A DNA stretch of 64,000 nucleotides from Corallium rubrum (lineage: Eukaryota; Cnidaria; Anthozoa; Scleralcyonacea; Coralliidae), in NCBI GenBank assembly GCA_964035015.1, contig OZ035997.1:59894285-59958284 (forward strand), read 5' to 3'. Within the stretch, counting starts at the first letter, position 1. The number at the start of each line of letters is the position of its first letter. Made by a program: the position numbers and the translations under genes. The notes beneath the pieces are model-generated. The model did not search any database, was not told the DNA's origin, and saw only the letters and a list, made by a program, of their open reading frames with translations. Below, one piece after another: positions 22,271 through 34,344 of the stretch.

Positions 22271-23310
22271 ACGCAACCTCGTTCCCAGGGCCTTTCTGAA
22301 ATTGGGAGGGCGGGAAAAGGCCCTGGCACCGCTTGGTCACAACAGCTCGTACCCAGGGTCTTATCTACTTTCAAGATGGCGAGATGAGAAGACTCTGGCA
22401 AAGGCTGGTTACGTGATTCCAAAATACTCCAAGATTCTTGGAGTATTTGGTCACGTGGATAATTTGATCTTCGCCTGTCCTGGGGGAAGTGGTTGATTCG
22501 GTTCTAACGTTAAATTCGAGCGGTAAATTAATTAGATATATTTCAAAATTTACGACATTTGCTGGATAATTCATATTTGTTGCCGTCAATCGCCAGAAAT
22601 GAAGCCGAAGGTGACGAACGATCATAAACTGATAAACAGAAACCCGCTTTCAATAGAACTACTGCGGTTTATACAGGTACTGCTACATGCACTTAAAATA
22701 TTCGAATGCTGTTGATTGTTGGAAGTTTACTTACCATCCAGTATAGCACATTTATGTTTCTTGTCCACACATTTGGGATTTGTGGAAATTTAATTGTTGT
22801 ATCTGTCGATTCGTACTCAAACGATATATTCGAATCTGCTGTCCTCGTTAATTTTGAGGTTGTACTTTAATACAAATATTCGATCAACAACAATACTACG
22901 ATTGACGAACATTATTGATTAGCACTGAAGACTTTGACTTTGTATATTTCTAAACTTTTTAAATTAGATTCGGAAAGTTCAGAAACCGAAATATTAAATA
23001 CTTCTTGCTTGCATAATAAAGCAAATATGTTGTAGTGTAGACGCTTCTTACTAAAGATGGTCATTAACTGATTTTATAAATTTCTTAAGAGAATGTCTTG
23101 TTATTTGTACGGTTTTTGTTATTCTTGGTTGCTTAAATAGTTCGCTGAAAAACAAACTATATTTGATTATCAGTGACTGTACCGCGCCCACCGGTACAGT
23201 GTGAGTCACTCACAAAATATTCCCAAACTATTTGTGTCACGTGACCAGTTTTGCCAGGGTCTTCTCTCTGCCCCGCCATTTTGAGAAGGCCCTGGGACTT
23301 CAAGTGGCTC
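22271..23310. mobile_element. Element with inverted CCCAGGG ends
   Basis: Left end CGTTCCCAGGGCCTTTCT and inner CCCAGGGTCTTATCTACTTT are mirrored at the right by TGCCAGGGTCTTCTCTCTG, CCATTTTGAGAAGGCCCTGGGA and GTCACGTGACC. The 700 bp between the inverted blocks is AT-rich and non-coding. Confidence 0.6.
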
Positions 23311-23520
23311 AAATTCAAAGCGTGAAATTCGAGTGTTTACGAATTTCGAAGCTCGGAAACTGGTACCTTGCTACCAATTGATCAAAAGCATACTTTGAAA
23401 GGGAAAAAAAGGTTGAATAGGCGAAAATCTCAAAATTGTGTACCAAAAATGGACAAATTTGACAGTTCATGCTGCAAGAACCTGTAAGCAGTTGTAAAGA
23501 TTCATTTAGACGATTAATAA

Positions 23521-23790
23521 ACGAGTGAGGGTGTTTTACCAGGGGTTACAAGCACAAGAGGACAATGAAAATCACGAGGCCGTTATAACCGAGTAATTTT
23601 CCATTGTTCTCATGTGTTTGTAAAACATAAAAGAATAATGAAAATCGCGAGGCTGCAAGACGAGTGATTTTTATTGTTTTCGTATATTTCACAAACACGA
23701 GAGAACATTGAAAATTACGAGGTATTAGGCCGAGTGATTTGTGTTGTTATCGAGTGTTTGCAACCCCTGGTAAAACACGATACACGAGTT
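23521..23790. mobile_element. Palindromic MITE (TTTTACCAGGGG ends)
   Basis: Left ACGAGTGAGGGTGTTTTACC...GGGGTTACAAGCAC, right GTTTGCAACCCCTGGTAAAACAC...ACGAGT. Inside, the AATGAAAATCACGAGG-type motif is repeated three times in alternating orientation. A related fragment lies at 19,985-20,060. Confidence 0.75.
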
Positions 23791-24654
23791 TATGAAATAG
23801 TTTCTCAATCGTCAATTATAGTAGAGGGACTTGGTGATATTGGTGCTTACTAGATTAGACAATGATTTCACGTTGAATTTATAATTAAATGTGGTAATAA
23901 ATGGTTCTTTGCTTGTGTCGTTTATTATCTGATTTCTTTATTTTTTAATTCAGTTTGTGCGACCCTTACTGGGTTTCAAAACTCATACACATGACCAAAC
24001 GTTTTTGTCTGATTAGCTAATTAGCTCATGAATTATTAATGAGTTTGAAAAGCACATATATTTCCTAAACCGACTGATATCGCAATTTTCTAGGAACAGG
24101 TGAAAATGCACGAAATTCAGTTTGTTTTCGGTTTTTCCGGACGTTCTCATTTATTTCAGTGAATGGAACAAACAACTATGGATTGTATAAGAAAATAAAA
24201 TTTTGGTAGAATAGGGCCAAATTTTCAACTATATTACTCGATAAAAAGCAGTGATTTTAACTGTTTTTAGGCTTTTAAGAAACTAGGCGATAAATTTGCA
24301 ACGTGATCGAAGTGGGTTTCAATATTAATAGTTCACACTGTATTTTCAAAGATAAACATATGATCTAGAAATTCCAACTCATCTTTTAGTAGTATTTTGC
24401 TGTTTATACAGTTTGTCGACACAAACAAAATGCACATCAAAACAAAAAAACGCGGTTTGTTCCATATTCTTCTTGAATGATCCAAGGTTTCCATAACGGC
24501 TCCAATCATAGAAATATATAGCTCAGATGAAAGTCATCACGGTCGGTTTGAAATCGCCAGCGTTTTTTATTTAGCTAATCAAACATTTCATCTGAGAAAA
24601 CATTCAAATCTGAACGAACCTCGTTTCGAACAAAAAAAGAAGCAACAGAACAAA

Positions 24655-25905
24655 ATCCCCACCAGTGAACTCTATATATACCTGGAAGGTTGACTCCATT
24701 CAATCCCAGGACTAAAAAGTGAGGCAAAACATGGCGGCAATGGGGAATTTTTGGACGTCAGTTCTAGGCTCCTACGCGGTCATCTTGGATGTCAGTCTTA
24801 GTCTTTTTTCTTGCGGCCGAAACACAGGCGGCCAAAACATACACCCTCTTGAGCGCGAGCAGTGTTGTGTTTCTTTTGTGTTACCGGCTTTCTGTACTTA
24901 CAAGAGAATCCTCTGGGACCAGGGTATAGAAATTCGAAATAAATGTAGACGCACAGAAAATATTCATTTTAGACATAGAAATATTTCGGACGGCCCTCAC
25001 TTGAAGCTCCGTAAAATCCACAAAAAAACCCGTCGATCTCGATAAAAATGTCATCAGTACATTCGTCAAGAACTTAGCTTTCAGTTCATTGCTCTTCCGA
25101 CCCAAACGTTCATCTTCGCAGCTCGAGAAACGTTCCTACATTCACATTCACATTCATATTCACATTCACATTTACATTCACATTCACATTCACATTCACA
25201 TTCACATTCACGTTCACGTTCACGTTCACGTTCACGTTCACGTTCACGTTCACGTTCACGTTCACGTTCACGTTCACGTTCACGTTCACGTTCACGTTCA
25301 CGTTCACGTTCACGTTCACGTTCACGTTCACATTCACATTCACGTTCACACAAACTGAGGTGACACCGGCCGTTCGTATATACGCATACGGTGAGAGCTT
25401 TTGTGAAGCCAAAGCCGGTTTGTATATATACAAACGTTACGTTTCAGCCGAGCTGCATAGATCAGATGAAAGAGCAATGAACCAAATATACTACCTCTAC
25501 GGCAATTTTCACGAGATCGGGCGGTTTTTGTGTATTTTACGGAGGTTTATGAGCGTCGTCTAACCAGAAGTAAACATCTCGTCGAATTATAGTTGAAACT
25601 CGAGTCGGAAGTCAGAAAGACATAAGCATCAACAAATAGAAATTAAGCAGAAGCAAGTTAAGAACATTTATGTCGAAATTCTAGATTCAATTTGAATTTG
25701 TGCCAACGGTCAACATACGCAGTTCCCCGTAAAGTAAATGAGTGGTTCGGTTGCGAAAAAAGACTAAGACTGACATCCAAGATGACCGCGTACGGGCCTA
25801 GAACTGACGTACAAAAGTTCCCCATTGCCGCCATGTTTTGCGACACTTTTTCACTGGTAGTCAGCCTTCCAGGTATATATAGAGTTCACTGATCCCCACC
25901 TGTTT
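24655..25905. mobile_element. 1.25-kb foldback element
   Basis: Outer arms 24,655-24,830 and 25,735-25,905 are inverted copies, sharing TATATATACCTGGAAGG, AACATGGCGGCAATGGGGAA, GTCAGTTCTAGGC and GACATCCAAGATGACCGCG (or complement). Each arm has a TATA-like run followed by ATGGCGGCAATGGGG, so mirrored short ORFs begin in both arms (24,719 plus, 25,846 minus). The centre includes a hexanucleotide microsatellite. Confidence 0.85.
25138..25350. repeat. (TTCACR)n hexanucleotide microsatellite
   Basis: Two variants, TTCACA then TTCACG, in blocks, 35 units in total; all long open frames here are artefacts. Confidence 0.97.
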
Positions 25906-26302
25906 ATTGAGCTACAGTACTGAATTAGATCACTTACTACGCGAATACCACTGGTTCGGCGTGCTTATTTCCAGGTGTTTTAGTATAGCACACGCAGTAA
26001 CCAGAGCGGAAACCTTGTATGGCTCCATTTTATGCTGGAGACCATCAAATAAAATATACCTACTGTAATAAGCAGTGAATCGCTGATCAAACAAATAAAA
26101 TTTAAACGTTTGTTAAAATTAGTTTACACGGTTACATACTTTTTATTAGACAAACAGATTTTTAGAATAAATTAAATAAAAGTCACACTTGGCTCTTAAA
26201 ATCAGAATTTTTTTTTACTTTGACACATATCCATATGCAATGCTTAATTATTTAATACCTTAATTATTAATTGTTAATTTAGTTCCTTAATTCTTCTTGC
26301 AG

Positions 26303-26439
26303 CCTTCAGAAACTGGCAACTTTACATTTTACGCTGCTTGCACTGATCAATGTGAAGTCTTCCTGAGAGATGTATACAGCGGAGGAGAATTGCAAAGAAT
26401 CATTTCACTTATTAAAGCAACAAACAGAAATGAGTGGAC
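26303..26439 (+). CDS. Exon 9: middle of the PA14 domain
   Basis: Acceptor TTCTTGCAG ending 26302, donor GTAAGC at 26440; phase 0 in, phase 2 out. Reads PSETGNFTFYAACTDQCEVF then LRDVYSGGELQRIISL and ATNRNEW. The P-x-T-G-x-(F/Y)-T-F-Y, D-x-x-E-x-(F/W)-L pattern is the PA14 signature. The two cysteines in AACTDQC are a variation often seen in eukaryotic lectin-like PA14 domains and may form a local disulfide. Confidence 0.95.
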
Positions 26440-26440
26440 G

Positions 26441-26530
26441 TAAGCTAGCCTGTAAACCGACTGTCTTTGGGGGGAGGGGTGACTTTGGGAGAAGAGAAAC
26501 TTCCAGAACTTCTGCTCGCAGGCTAGAAGT
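26441..26530. mobile_element. Short MITE with CTAGCCTG ends
   Basis: Ends GCTAGCCTGTAAACC and GCTCGCAGGCTAG are inverted; it lies directly against the exon 9 donor, sharing bases with the intron start (GTAAGCTAGCCTG). Confidence 0.6.
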
Positions 26531-27334
26531 AATTAAGTCAGTTCGTCTACACTGTACGTGTACTTACTAAAACAGTTCAAGTTTCCCCCTCAATAAGAAC
26601 TCGTACAGTACCAAAACGTTATTACTTGGGCTACCAACTGTAGCTCTAGATCTCGGCTCTGCATGTTTCTGTTTCTTCTTTATTTTTGTTTTTTGAAAAC
26701 GAATATGTAAAGCATATTTTGGGAACATAAAAGTATGAACTAAATATCTGAACTTATCATGAGGTAAAAGAAAACGTTTAATCCATCCTGTGAGCTCGAA
26801 CAGGAAGGACTTGACGAGTTGAAATAAATTTCTTTAAGTGATATCATCTTCGTAAAATGCCGTACTTCCGCTTCTCCGATTACGAACCTTTTCAGCTCCA
26901 ACAGAATCACTAAGTCGAACAGGAAATCGCTGGATAGACCAGCTTGGAAGGTTTATTAAAAACGAAGAAAAGCTCATAGAAGTCGCTATTTAAATCGAAT
27001 TTTGACTTTCGCATGAAAAACATGGCCAATGAAGAACAAACACGCCCACGATATTTTCGTCAGCGCAAAAAAACATATTGCCAACCTGTTTAAACATGTA
27101 CTATGTTCAACTGTTTGCACGTCTAGATTAACGTCCATTTCAAATAATGCGGAATTTATTGCATATTAATATATTAGCGTAAATATGCATGGACCAAGAG
27201 TATTGCTGATCTAACTCTTCTTTGCGTAACTTTTACGACATTTTCTCAGCTGTGTTGTATTTTCGTCTTTCTTGTTATATTCTTCCATATTTTTAACTCA
27301 TTTGTTGTTGTATATTTATATTTTTATTATATAG

Positions 27335-27501
27335 TAGATATGATGCTCAAAAATCTCAGCCAATCTTCCTAGATAAAGAAGAATATTACGAGCTTGTCGC
27401 TACGGTAAAAGAGGCTTCGGGAAGAGACTATATTACTTTAGCCTCAGAATCACCAAGTGGAACATTTAATGCTCCTATTCCACCTGAACGTCTTTATATT
27501 G
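27335..27501 (+). CDS. Exon 10: end of the PA14 domain
   Basis: Acceptor ATATAG ending 27334, donor GTAAGT at 27502; phase 2 in, phase 1 out. AC plus T makes threonine, then RYDAQKSQPIFLDKEEYYEL, VKEASGRDYITLA and GTFNAPIPPERLYIG. The QKS-PI-L--G--YY pattern and a closing P-x-x-P-I-P-x-x-x-L match the last third of PA14. Confidence 0.95.
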
Positions 27502-27502
27502 G

Positions 27503-27548
27503 TAAGTTTAATATACATATATATAATCAATATATATATATATATAAT

Positions 27549-27586
<38 letters not shown>

Positions 27587-28141
27587 CAAGATAAGCCTTT
27601 AATAAAACTTTTTTTCAACCGTTTGTGGCAAGCCCCTTTATCAAGAATACAATTTTTAGGCAACGCAAGTCCTCTATTTAAACAAAACAGTTCATTAATT
27701 AAAAAGTATAATGTTCTACAAAAAATCGCTTATGTTCAATCCATTTGGGAAAAATTAGTTCAATTTTACGCCCAAAAAACCTCTATTTCTTGGTTCATTA
27801 ACGTTTGTCTTATCTGTTATTTTTACTATAATATCCTCAATACTTCTATGTCCCTTCATAAAAATGTACATATAGAAATGCTCTCCCGGTATTCCCTGTT
27901 GGCCTTTCCCATATCTAATTATACTGCTCTTGTGATTATTAAACCTTTTACGAAAAGATGTAATGGTACTTCCAACCCAATTCTTTTTACATTATTTACA
28001 CAAAAATGAGGTAAACCACACCTTCCGAATCACAATAAAAAAAAATTAATCCTAAATTTTCGATTACCATTTTCAAATTCACAACCCTCCAACCCAAGGA
28101 GGGTTGATGTTAAACTTTGGTGGAGAAAGGTTTTATGATCG

Positions 28142-28187
<46 letters not shown>

Positions 28188-28255
28188 GTATATGTATATA
28201 TATATGTATATGTATATGTATATATATATATATTATATATATATATATATATATT
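27503..28255. repeat. (AT)n tracts flanking an unassigned open frame
   Basis: Long AT runs at 27,530-27,582 and 28,144-28,255. Between them a 128-codon open frame (27,623-28,009) has AT-driven composition and no recognisable motif. Confidence 0.6.
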
Positions 28256-28552
28256 TATCACATACTTGTGCCTTTATAAGGGTGATAACGGCGGGACATA
28301 AAAACGATATGTCCCGCTGTACCGCATCTGTACCGTCATATATCCCGCTGTCCTGCGTTGGGAGCCCTAAAATATGATACAGGCACAAGTATGTGATAAA
28401 TAGGTTATCACATTCGTGACTCGGTATATAAGTTTTATCGCTTTCAGGACGATATCGTAATTGTCCTCGTTCGCTGCGCTCACTCCTGACAATAACAATA
28501 TCGTCCCTCAAGCGATAAAACTGATATCACCTCGTCCCTCATGTGATAACCT
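28255..28552. mobile_element. Two adjacent large hairpins
   Basis: TTATCACATACTTGTGCCT (28,255) pairs with its exact complement at 28,381-28,399. Next, GGTTATCACATTCGTGACT...TTTTATCGCTTTCAGGACGAT (28,402 on) pairs with ATCGTCCCTCAAGCGATAAAA...CTCATGTGATAACC ending 28,552. Probably two members of one MITE family side by side. Confidence 0.8.
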
Positions 28553-28965
28553 ATAACAGATCTTTTATATTGTTCATATATCGTTCATTTCAATTATTAA
28601 CACGTATTGTGGTAAAGTTTAGGATGATTATGAGGTTGAAATGATATAATGTTCATTCGTGTATTCTTAGCAAATTGACTCATATTCATCCATCATACCT
28701 TATTTATATTTTAGTCTAAGAAAATATTGTTCATTGTTAACCCCCTATTTAATTAATTCTCCACTTTCTTTTTTTTTCAACGCTATTTTTTTAGAAATGA
28801 AGGAAGAAAGCAGCGTAGCTTCGTGAAAACTTGTTTCAAAACGTTATATATCTGCTTGCATTAAATTTTTCTGTCTGGGATTAGAAACGGAAAAAAACTA
28901 AGGGTAAATAGAAATTAAGGTTCTTTTTAGAAAGAACACTTTTGGGGAGTTTTCAGTGTTATTGC

Positions 28966-29310
28966 TTTAAGGTGCATTCCGCTCCGTTCTGCGCATGTAC
29001 GAAACTAATATTTACATCTTTACAGTGGCTAAAAAAATACTGATACCTGTTTTAAGATTGTAAGCTATTCTTGCTTCGTCTTCATTATTTGTACTGGAAA
29101 CGAAACGTTTTTATAGAAGGAATATACAAAAGAAATCCGATTAGATATCCTTGCCGAATCGCTTGGTGCCCTTGGTTTTCTGCCATGTTGCTCCAACGGC
29201 TTGCACTGGGCTCGGTATTTCATGTAATTATCTACGAATGTATTGTTTGTGAGGCTCACAAAGCAAAGATGGCGGATCATGCATAGATCGGCGTGGAATG
29301 CACCTTTAAT
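28966..29310. mobile_element. MITE with TTTAAGGTGCATTCC ends
   Basis: Left end TTTAAGGTGCATTCCGCTCC, right end GGAATGCACCTTTAA. The 345-bp body is non-coding. Confidence 0.75.
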
Positions 29311-29753
29311 AAAAAATGCCGGGGATTAATATTTTGTGATCACCAATTGTTTTAAATCAAGTACAGAAAACACTCACTAGACGTTCTTTATACGACAGTC
29401 GATCACGCGGTTGCTTTTGAGTGTCGATCAGGTTAATTTAGTTAGAGAGGTGTCTGTGCTGTAGACCTAGGACAGTACACTGTCACGTGTTCAGGTTACA
29501 ATATAATCATGAAATAATTGTTTTACTGAGTGAGTTAAAATAAACAAACAAATAAAATCGTGTCTTGTTTGATTGCCTTCCTCAAAGCGAAAGCGACACT
29601 TCCCCTCCTTTCCTAACGCCCATTTCTCATTAGGTGCGCTTTGCCCGCGCGGGCAGAGTGGCCTTTGAAAGTTGGGAATTTTGCATCTTCCAAAGCGAAC
29701 AGAACAATGCACGCTCCGCCCGCGCGTGCAAAACGCACGTGAAGCCGGTTTTT

Positions 29754-29878
29754 TACTAGGCGGAATTATATTTTGCGCGCCGAGCGGAATTTTCCTTTGT
29801 CTTTTCTAATTATAGTTCCACCCAAGAAATCATAAGACAAAGAAAATTTCCGCTGCGCGCGCAAAATTCCGCCTCGTC
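29754..29878. mobile_element. Palindromic MITE (GGCGGAATT)
   Basis: CTAGGCGGAATTATATTTTG pairs with CAAAATTCCGCCTCGTC; the inner arms share CCTTTGTCTTTT/AAGACAAAGAAAA. Related inside to the next element. Confidence 0.75.
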
Positions 29879-29900
29879 GAAAACATGTTTAAAAGGCAGT

Positions 29901-30055
29901 TTAAGGCTGATTTCCAGTCAGTGGAATTTTGCGAGCGGGCGGAATTTTTCTTTGTCTTTTGTGCTCTGAATTAGATTAGTTCCGCTCGAGTGCTCACAAG
30001 ACAAAGAAAAATTCCGCCTGCTCGCAATATTCCACTGACTGGAAATCAGCCTTAA
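29901..30055. mobile_element. Palindromic MITE with TTAAGGCTGATTTCC ends
   Basis: Nearly perfect 155-bp palindrome; ends TTAAGGCTGATTTCCAGTCA and its exact complement. The arms continue GTGGAATTTTGCGAGC and TTTTTCTTTGTCTTTTG. Confidence 0.9.
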
Positions 30056-30445
30056 TACTTAGACAAAAATAGGTACGCAATGCGTACATGCGGATACTGG
30101 TATTTATTTGGCCTACAGATAATGCTTGAACAACGTAAATTGTTCGCTAAAACATACTGAAAATGCTTGATAACCTTGTGACATATCAGCATATGCTCTC
30201 ACGTATCATCTAGAATCAACAATAATTATTAATTTTTAAATGCCTTTAATAACTTAACAAGATAAATGCTTAATTCTAGCCCTTACTTAAACTCCAACCC
30301 AATCCCTAACCCAAGCCCTGCCCTGCCCTGCCCCAACCCTAATGTTAACTGTAATCTTAAAATAAAAATTTTAGGTAAATTGGGAAAAACGGGAAACCCG
30401 GTCGCTAATCGCATTGTTAAAAGAATGTGGTAATATATCGCTTTC

Positions 30446-30664
30446 ATATACATAAGTTTTGTGGAAACGCCACGTAAAATATTTCTTTGCTAAGCTTTCG
30501 GCCTGTTGACTCAGGCCTTCATCAGAGCAATGACAACAAGTTGTTGGCTCACGTCATTTATAAACCAAGCAACTGATCAATTAAATCACGTAAGAAATAT
30601 TTTACGTGGTGTTTCCACAAAACTTATTTATATTACTTTATCGCCATGAAAACGTTCAAAGAAT
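30446..30664 (-). mobile_element. 219-bp insertion with hammerhead-like core and 12-bp target duplication
   Basis: Flanked by TATATCGCTTTC on both sides (30,434-30,445 and 30,665-30,676). Copy C at 54,430 shows the uninterrupted target (ATATTTCGCTTTCGTTG). Inside, ATAAGTTTTGTGG and CCACGTAAAATATTTCTT are mirrored by AAGAAATATTTTACGTGG and CCACAAAACTTAT. Variable 11-12 bp duplications and inverted arms fit a Penelope-like or retrozyme-like retroposed unit (inference). Confidence 0.7.
30488..30535 (-). ncRNA. Hammerhead-ribozyme-like core
   Basis: Read on the minus strand: TTGCT, CTGATGA (30,519-30,525), AGGCCTGAGTCAACAGGCC forming a helix II of GGCCT/AGGCC type, GAAA (30,496-30,499), GCTT, then AGCAA, which pairs with TTGCT as helix I. 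All conserved boxes (CUGANGA, GAAA, UH site) are present with a palindromic minimal helix III (AGCU). Cleavage has not been tested. Confidence 0.55.
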
Positions 30665-31734
30665 TATATCGCTTTCGTTGTAATCTATTCTTTACTGTCT
30701 ACGTTAGACTCTGGTAACACATGAATTAATTTGTCTCAACAATGATCAACGCGCTTTTTGAATAAGTACTTTATACGCCTACATGTAACTCAAGCAGTAT
30801 CAAGTACAGTTTATTTCTGTGTATATACAGACAATCAGATGGCCGAGGGCCTAACATGCATGTCAACAGTACAGTTGAAACATTAGTTAAAAGGCTACTC
30901 ATATTTCATGAAGATCCTGGTTCGAACCCAAACAAGCACTCGCTCTGTCTTTTCGTCCATGAAAAGCTTTTCGTTTTAGCGAGAAAGTTGAAGTGCGTTA
31001 CGAAATAATTATAATAACACTTTGCATGTATGGTTTTATTATGCGATGCTGAATTACTGAACACGAAAAAGTATTGCATGTAAACGAGCATTGACCACGC
31101 GCTTGCTTTAGTACATTAAGATTAAACAGTAAATACATATGATATCATAACCTAAAAGCTATGAAATGCATACTATCTGATATATAAGGTATATGGTTTA
31201 GAAAGCAGTCACTGATTGGCAAAAATTGACAAAATCTTTTAAACTTTACTGTATATCGACAGACCAGTAGACCACTATCGGCTATCAACTCGTCGTGGAT
31301 ATTTTCTTGCCGGCGTCTTGTGATTGCGTGCAATTATCCATTACCTGAAGCGAAACTCGACTTCCAATCTTCCAGTGGTTGTTCTGGTACACGCTCGTAA
31401 ACCCTTTGGATATACGAATAAGACTTCTGAAGTATGCCTATTAGAGTTTCGCCTTGATCACATGATGACGAAAACATTCGGACACACAAACCATGCTCAT
31501 GACATAGCGGCTGTGGTTTAGCAACCAGTATCCGCAAAAACGCACGTTAAGTGGATTTCCATAATAGTTTTATTTATTGTTCAACCTGCTGTTTGTTCTT
31601 TTTGTAATCTTGGCGGCAAGCAGCTTTTGGCACAGCATAACCTATGTTGACTTGATTTATTTTTGCAACGTCATTACAGCTTGTTTTCCCCTGGACATGT
31701 TAACTGTTCAGTTTTGTGAACAGGAAAAAAAAAC

Positions 31735-32374
31735 ATGAAACGCGGTCCCTATAATCGCATTAAAATATGATACTTATATCGCTTTAATTTCGCTTGAGTG
31801 CAATGTTAGGTAAATCGGCAAAAACAGGAACGCGGACGCTAATCGCATTGTTAAAGAATATGATATTTTTATGTTTTATATGTCTATGTTTTAGACTCTG
31901 GTAACATATGCATTCAATCATGCGTCTCAATAAATCAATGTTCAACGCGTTTTTTGAATGGGTATTGCATACGTCTACATGTAACATAAATAATGCCAAG
32001 TACGGTGGATTTCTGCTTATAAACCTATAGCTATAACATCTTGGCCGAGCGCCTAACACGTAAACACTTCAAACGTTTAATAGTTAAAATGGCATTCAGA
32101 TTTCAGAAAGATCTTTAATCCGAAGCCAAGCAAGCGCTCACACTGTTTCTTCGTCCTTGGAAAGCTTGTCGTTTAGGCGACAAAGTCGAAATGCGTTCCG
32201 GAATTATTGTAGTAACACCTTGTATGGTTTTATTACGTGATGTTGTGTTGAACACGAGAAAGTATGGCATGTAAATGTGCAGTCACCGCGCGCTTGTATT
32301 TATAGTATAAAACAACAGTACATACATACATACATACATACATACATACATACATACATACATACATACATACA

Positions 32375-32406
<32 letters not shown>

Positions 32407-32422
32407 CACACATACATACATA

Positions 32423-32475
<53 letters not shown>

Positions 32476-32520
32476 CCGCGCTCATGACATAGAGGATTAT
32501 GGTTTAGCAACCAGTATCCG
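31735..32520. repeat. Repeat family F, copy B
   Basis: Diverged copy of 30,350-31,100, lying just downstream, with a CATA/CA microsatellite where the other copies differ. It ends GACATAGAGGATTATGGTTT and AGCAACCAGTATCCGCAAAAA, like copy A's GACATAGCGGCTGTGGTTTA end. Confidence 0.7.
32317..32474. repeat. (CATA)n/(CA)n microsatellite
   Basis: About 22 CATA units followed by mixed and then pure CA; open frames here are artefacts. Confidence 0.97.
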
Positions 32521-32979
32521 CAAAAATTGGAAACGGTAATGTAACAATGTCGAAAACGGCATAATTAATGCCTTTTTTTACCTAAACTCCTGCCTTTTGT
32601 TTAGGCATCAGAGTTAAGCGTTCTTAATTGAGCTGCCCAAAATGCCTCTCTTGTCAAGAGTTTGTTGTCAACGCGATTACTGGTATCTTCAATCATTCCA
32701 ATACAAATAACATTAAAATCCCTATGCTAAGTTCATGTATAGTGTGGTTAAAATGAACGGCTGTTTCACATGTCGCTTTTCTGTGGTCATGGCAGACTTG
32801 TGATTTCGTAACCTAACCTTAATTGTGTGGATGTGGAACCTATATACTGCACATGACATTTGGTACACGAAAACAAGTGAATCACATTGCTCGACGTACA
32901 GCTTATCCTCTGCTTCATCCTATATCTTTGCCCCGTGGCATAGCTTTTAAGGCAACCAGATTGTATGAGGCATTTTTAC

Positions 32980-33110
32980 TCGGGCTACTGTGGTAGCCGA
33001 GTCTAGGTTTCGGTCTGGTTTTCCATGTTTTCCATGTTTTTTTGGTCGAGATATTGCCACAAGAGGCTTTGCGAAACTGAAGGCATGACGTCACAGCTCA
33101 AATGCTGATG
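32980..33110. repeat. CTCGGGCTAC hairpin family, copy 1
   Basis: CTCGGGCTACTGTGGTAGCC and GAG form a 9-bp hairpin, followed by TCTAGGTTTCGG and GGCTTTGCGAAAC. The same order occurs at 48,618-48,730 and 53,549-53,680. Confidence 0.8.
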
Positions 33111-33644
33111 CTGATTTTTCATCATGGCGGATTTTCATGCAGGAGGGGCGAGTGTTTTCTTCTCCTGACGCCTTTGGTTGTGTTGTTCGAAGTGAATTTG
33201 TCTTTTAATGATAAACACGTTCGCAATGCTTTTATACTATAGTAGACCTGGGTTGGTCCGCGATCTCGATAACCGTACGCTGAAAATGTGTAGCACTACT
33301 CGATCAAACTTTTACGAAAATTCTCGATCAATGTGTTCTCGATCAATTTACATGTGTTATTAATTAAATGGTACTGAAAAATGTTGCTCAATGCTGTAAA
33401 TCAAAGAACAACGAAAGTTGATAAAGCCAACTTGCAAGTGAAAGGTAAACATGCTGTGTTTTACATCTTCATCGAATTTGTCATTTAGCTGAACTGACTT
33501 GTGTGAGGTAACTGTATTAATATTTGTGGTTTGCTTTATTTGCTTGTATTGTTTATTATTGTACTGATGTCTTGCACTAAAAGTCGATGTTATTAAACAG
33601 TTTATACATTACTTTCATCAAGTGTGTATTATTTTTTGGGTACA

Positions 33645-34100
33645 CCAATATGGCCCGACCATTTCAATGTTTTGGTACACCAGTATGGCTGGCATTTCAT
33701 TGTTTTGGTACACCAATATGGCCACCATTTCAATGTTTTGGCACACCAGTATGGCCACCATTTCATTGTCCAGTATGGCCACCATTTCATTGTTTTGGTA
33801 CACCAGTATGGCTGATTGGCCACTATTTCATTGTTTTGGTACACCAGTATGGCCACCATTTCAATGTTTTGGTACACCAGTATGGCCACCATTTCATTGT
33901 TTTGGTTCACCAGTATAGCCACCATTTCATTGTTTTGGTACACCAATATTGCCGATTGGCCACTATTTGTTTTGGTAGACCACTATGGCCATCATTTCAT
34001 TGTTTTAGTTCTATGGCTGCCATTTCAATGTTTTGGGGCATGTACATCACTATAGCCATCATTTCATTGTTTTGGTACACCAGTATGGCCACCATTTCAT
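33645..34100. repeat. 33-bp minisatellite
   Basis: About 13 imperfect units of TATGGCCACCATTTCATTG plus TTTTGGTACACCAG. The unit is a multiple of three, so long frames stay open on both strands without being coding. Fragments recur at 35,372-35,490 and 42,612-42,663. Confidence 0.93.
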
Positions 34101-34344
34101 TGTACGCTTGTACTGAAGTTAGTTTTGTTCTTGGCATTGTTGCCATTTAGCAACTTCTTACTTTTACTCTGTCTAATGGCATATGATTTTATTTGTCAAG
34201 TGAAGAACTCCTGGTAATCTTGCCTGGCAAAGGGTTGATAGTTGCATAATGTTTACAAGAAATGATTGATAAATTTTTTGTGTGCACAGAATTCCCACCT
34301 TAATAATTATGTTGAACAAATTCAAATTTTTCTTGACAACTATC

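Larger units (their letters stand above)
30270..31540. repeat. Repeat family F, copy A
   Basis: Unnamed interspersed repeat with two other copies (31,735-32,520 and 54,290-56,455). They share GAAACCCGGTCGCTAATCGC-type, CAACAATGATCAACGCGC and TGCATGTATGGTTTTATTA segments and a CGTCGTGGATATTTTCTTG segment. Copy A carries the short ribozyme-bearing insertion at 30,446-30,664. No protein is recognised in any copy. Confidence 0.75.

Noticed and set aside
25081-25433. Open frames of VHVHVH, VNVNVN and ERERER type
   Set aside because: Hexanucleotide repeat artefacts.
27623-28009. 128-codon open frame
   Set aside because: AT-driven composition, no motif, lies between (AT)n tracts; no splice fit with the gene.
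33587-34150. 187-codon frame and several overlapping frames
   Set aside because: Produced by a 33-bp minisatellite, which keeps frames open on both strands.
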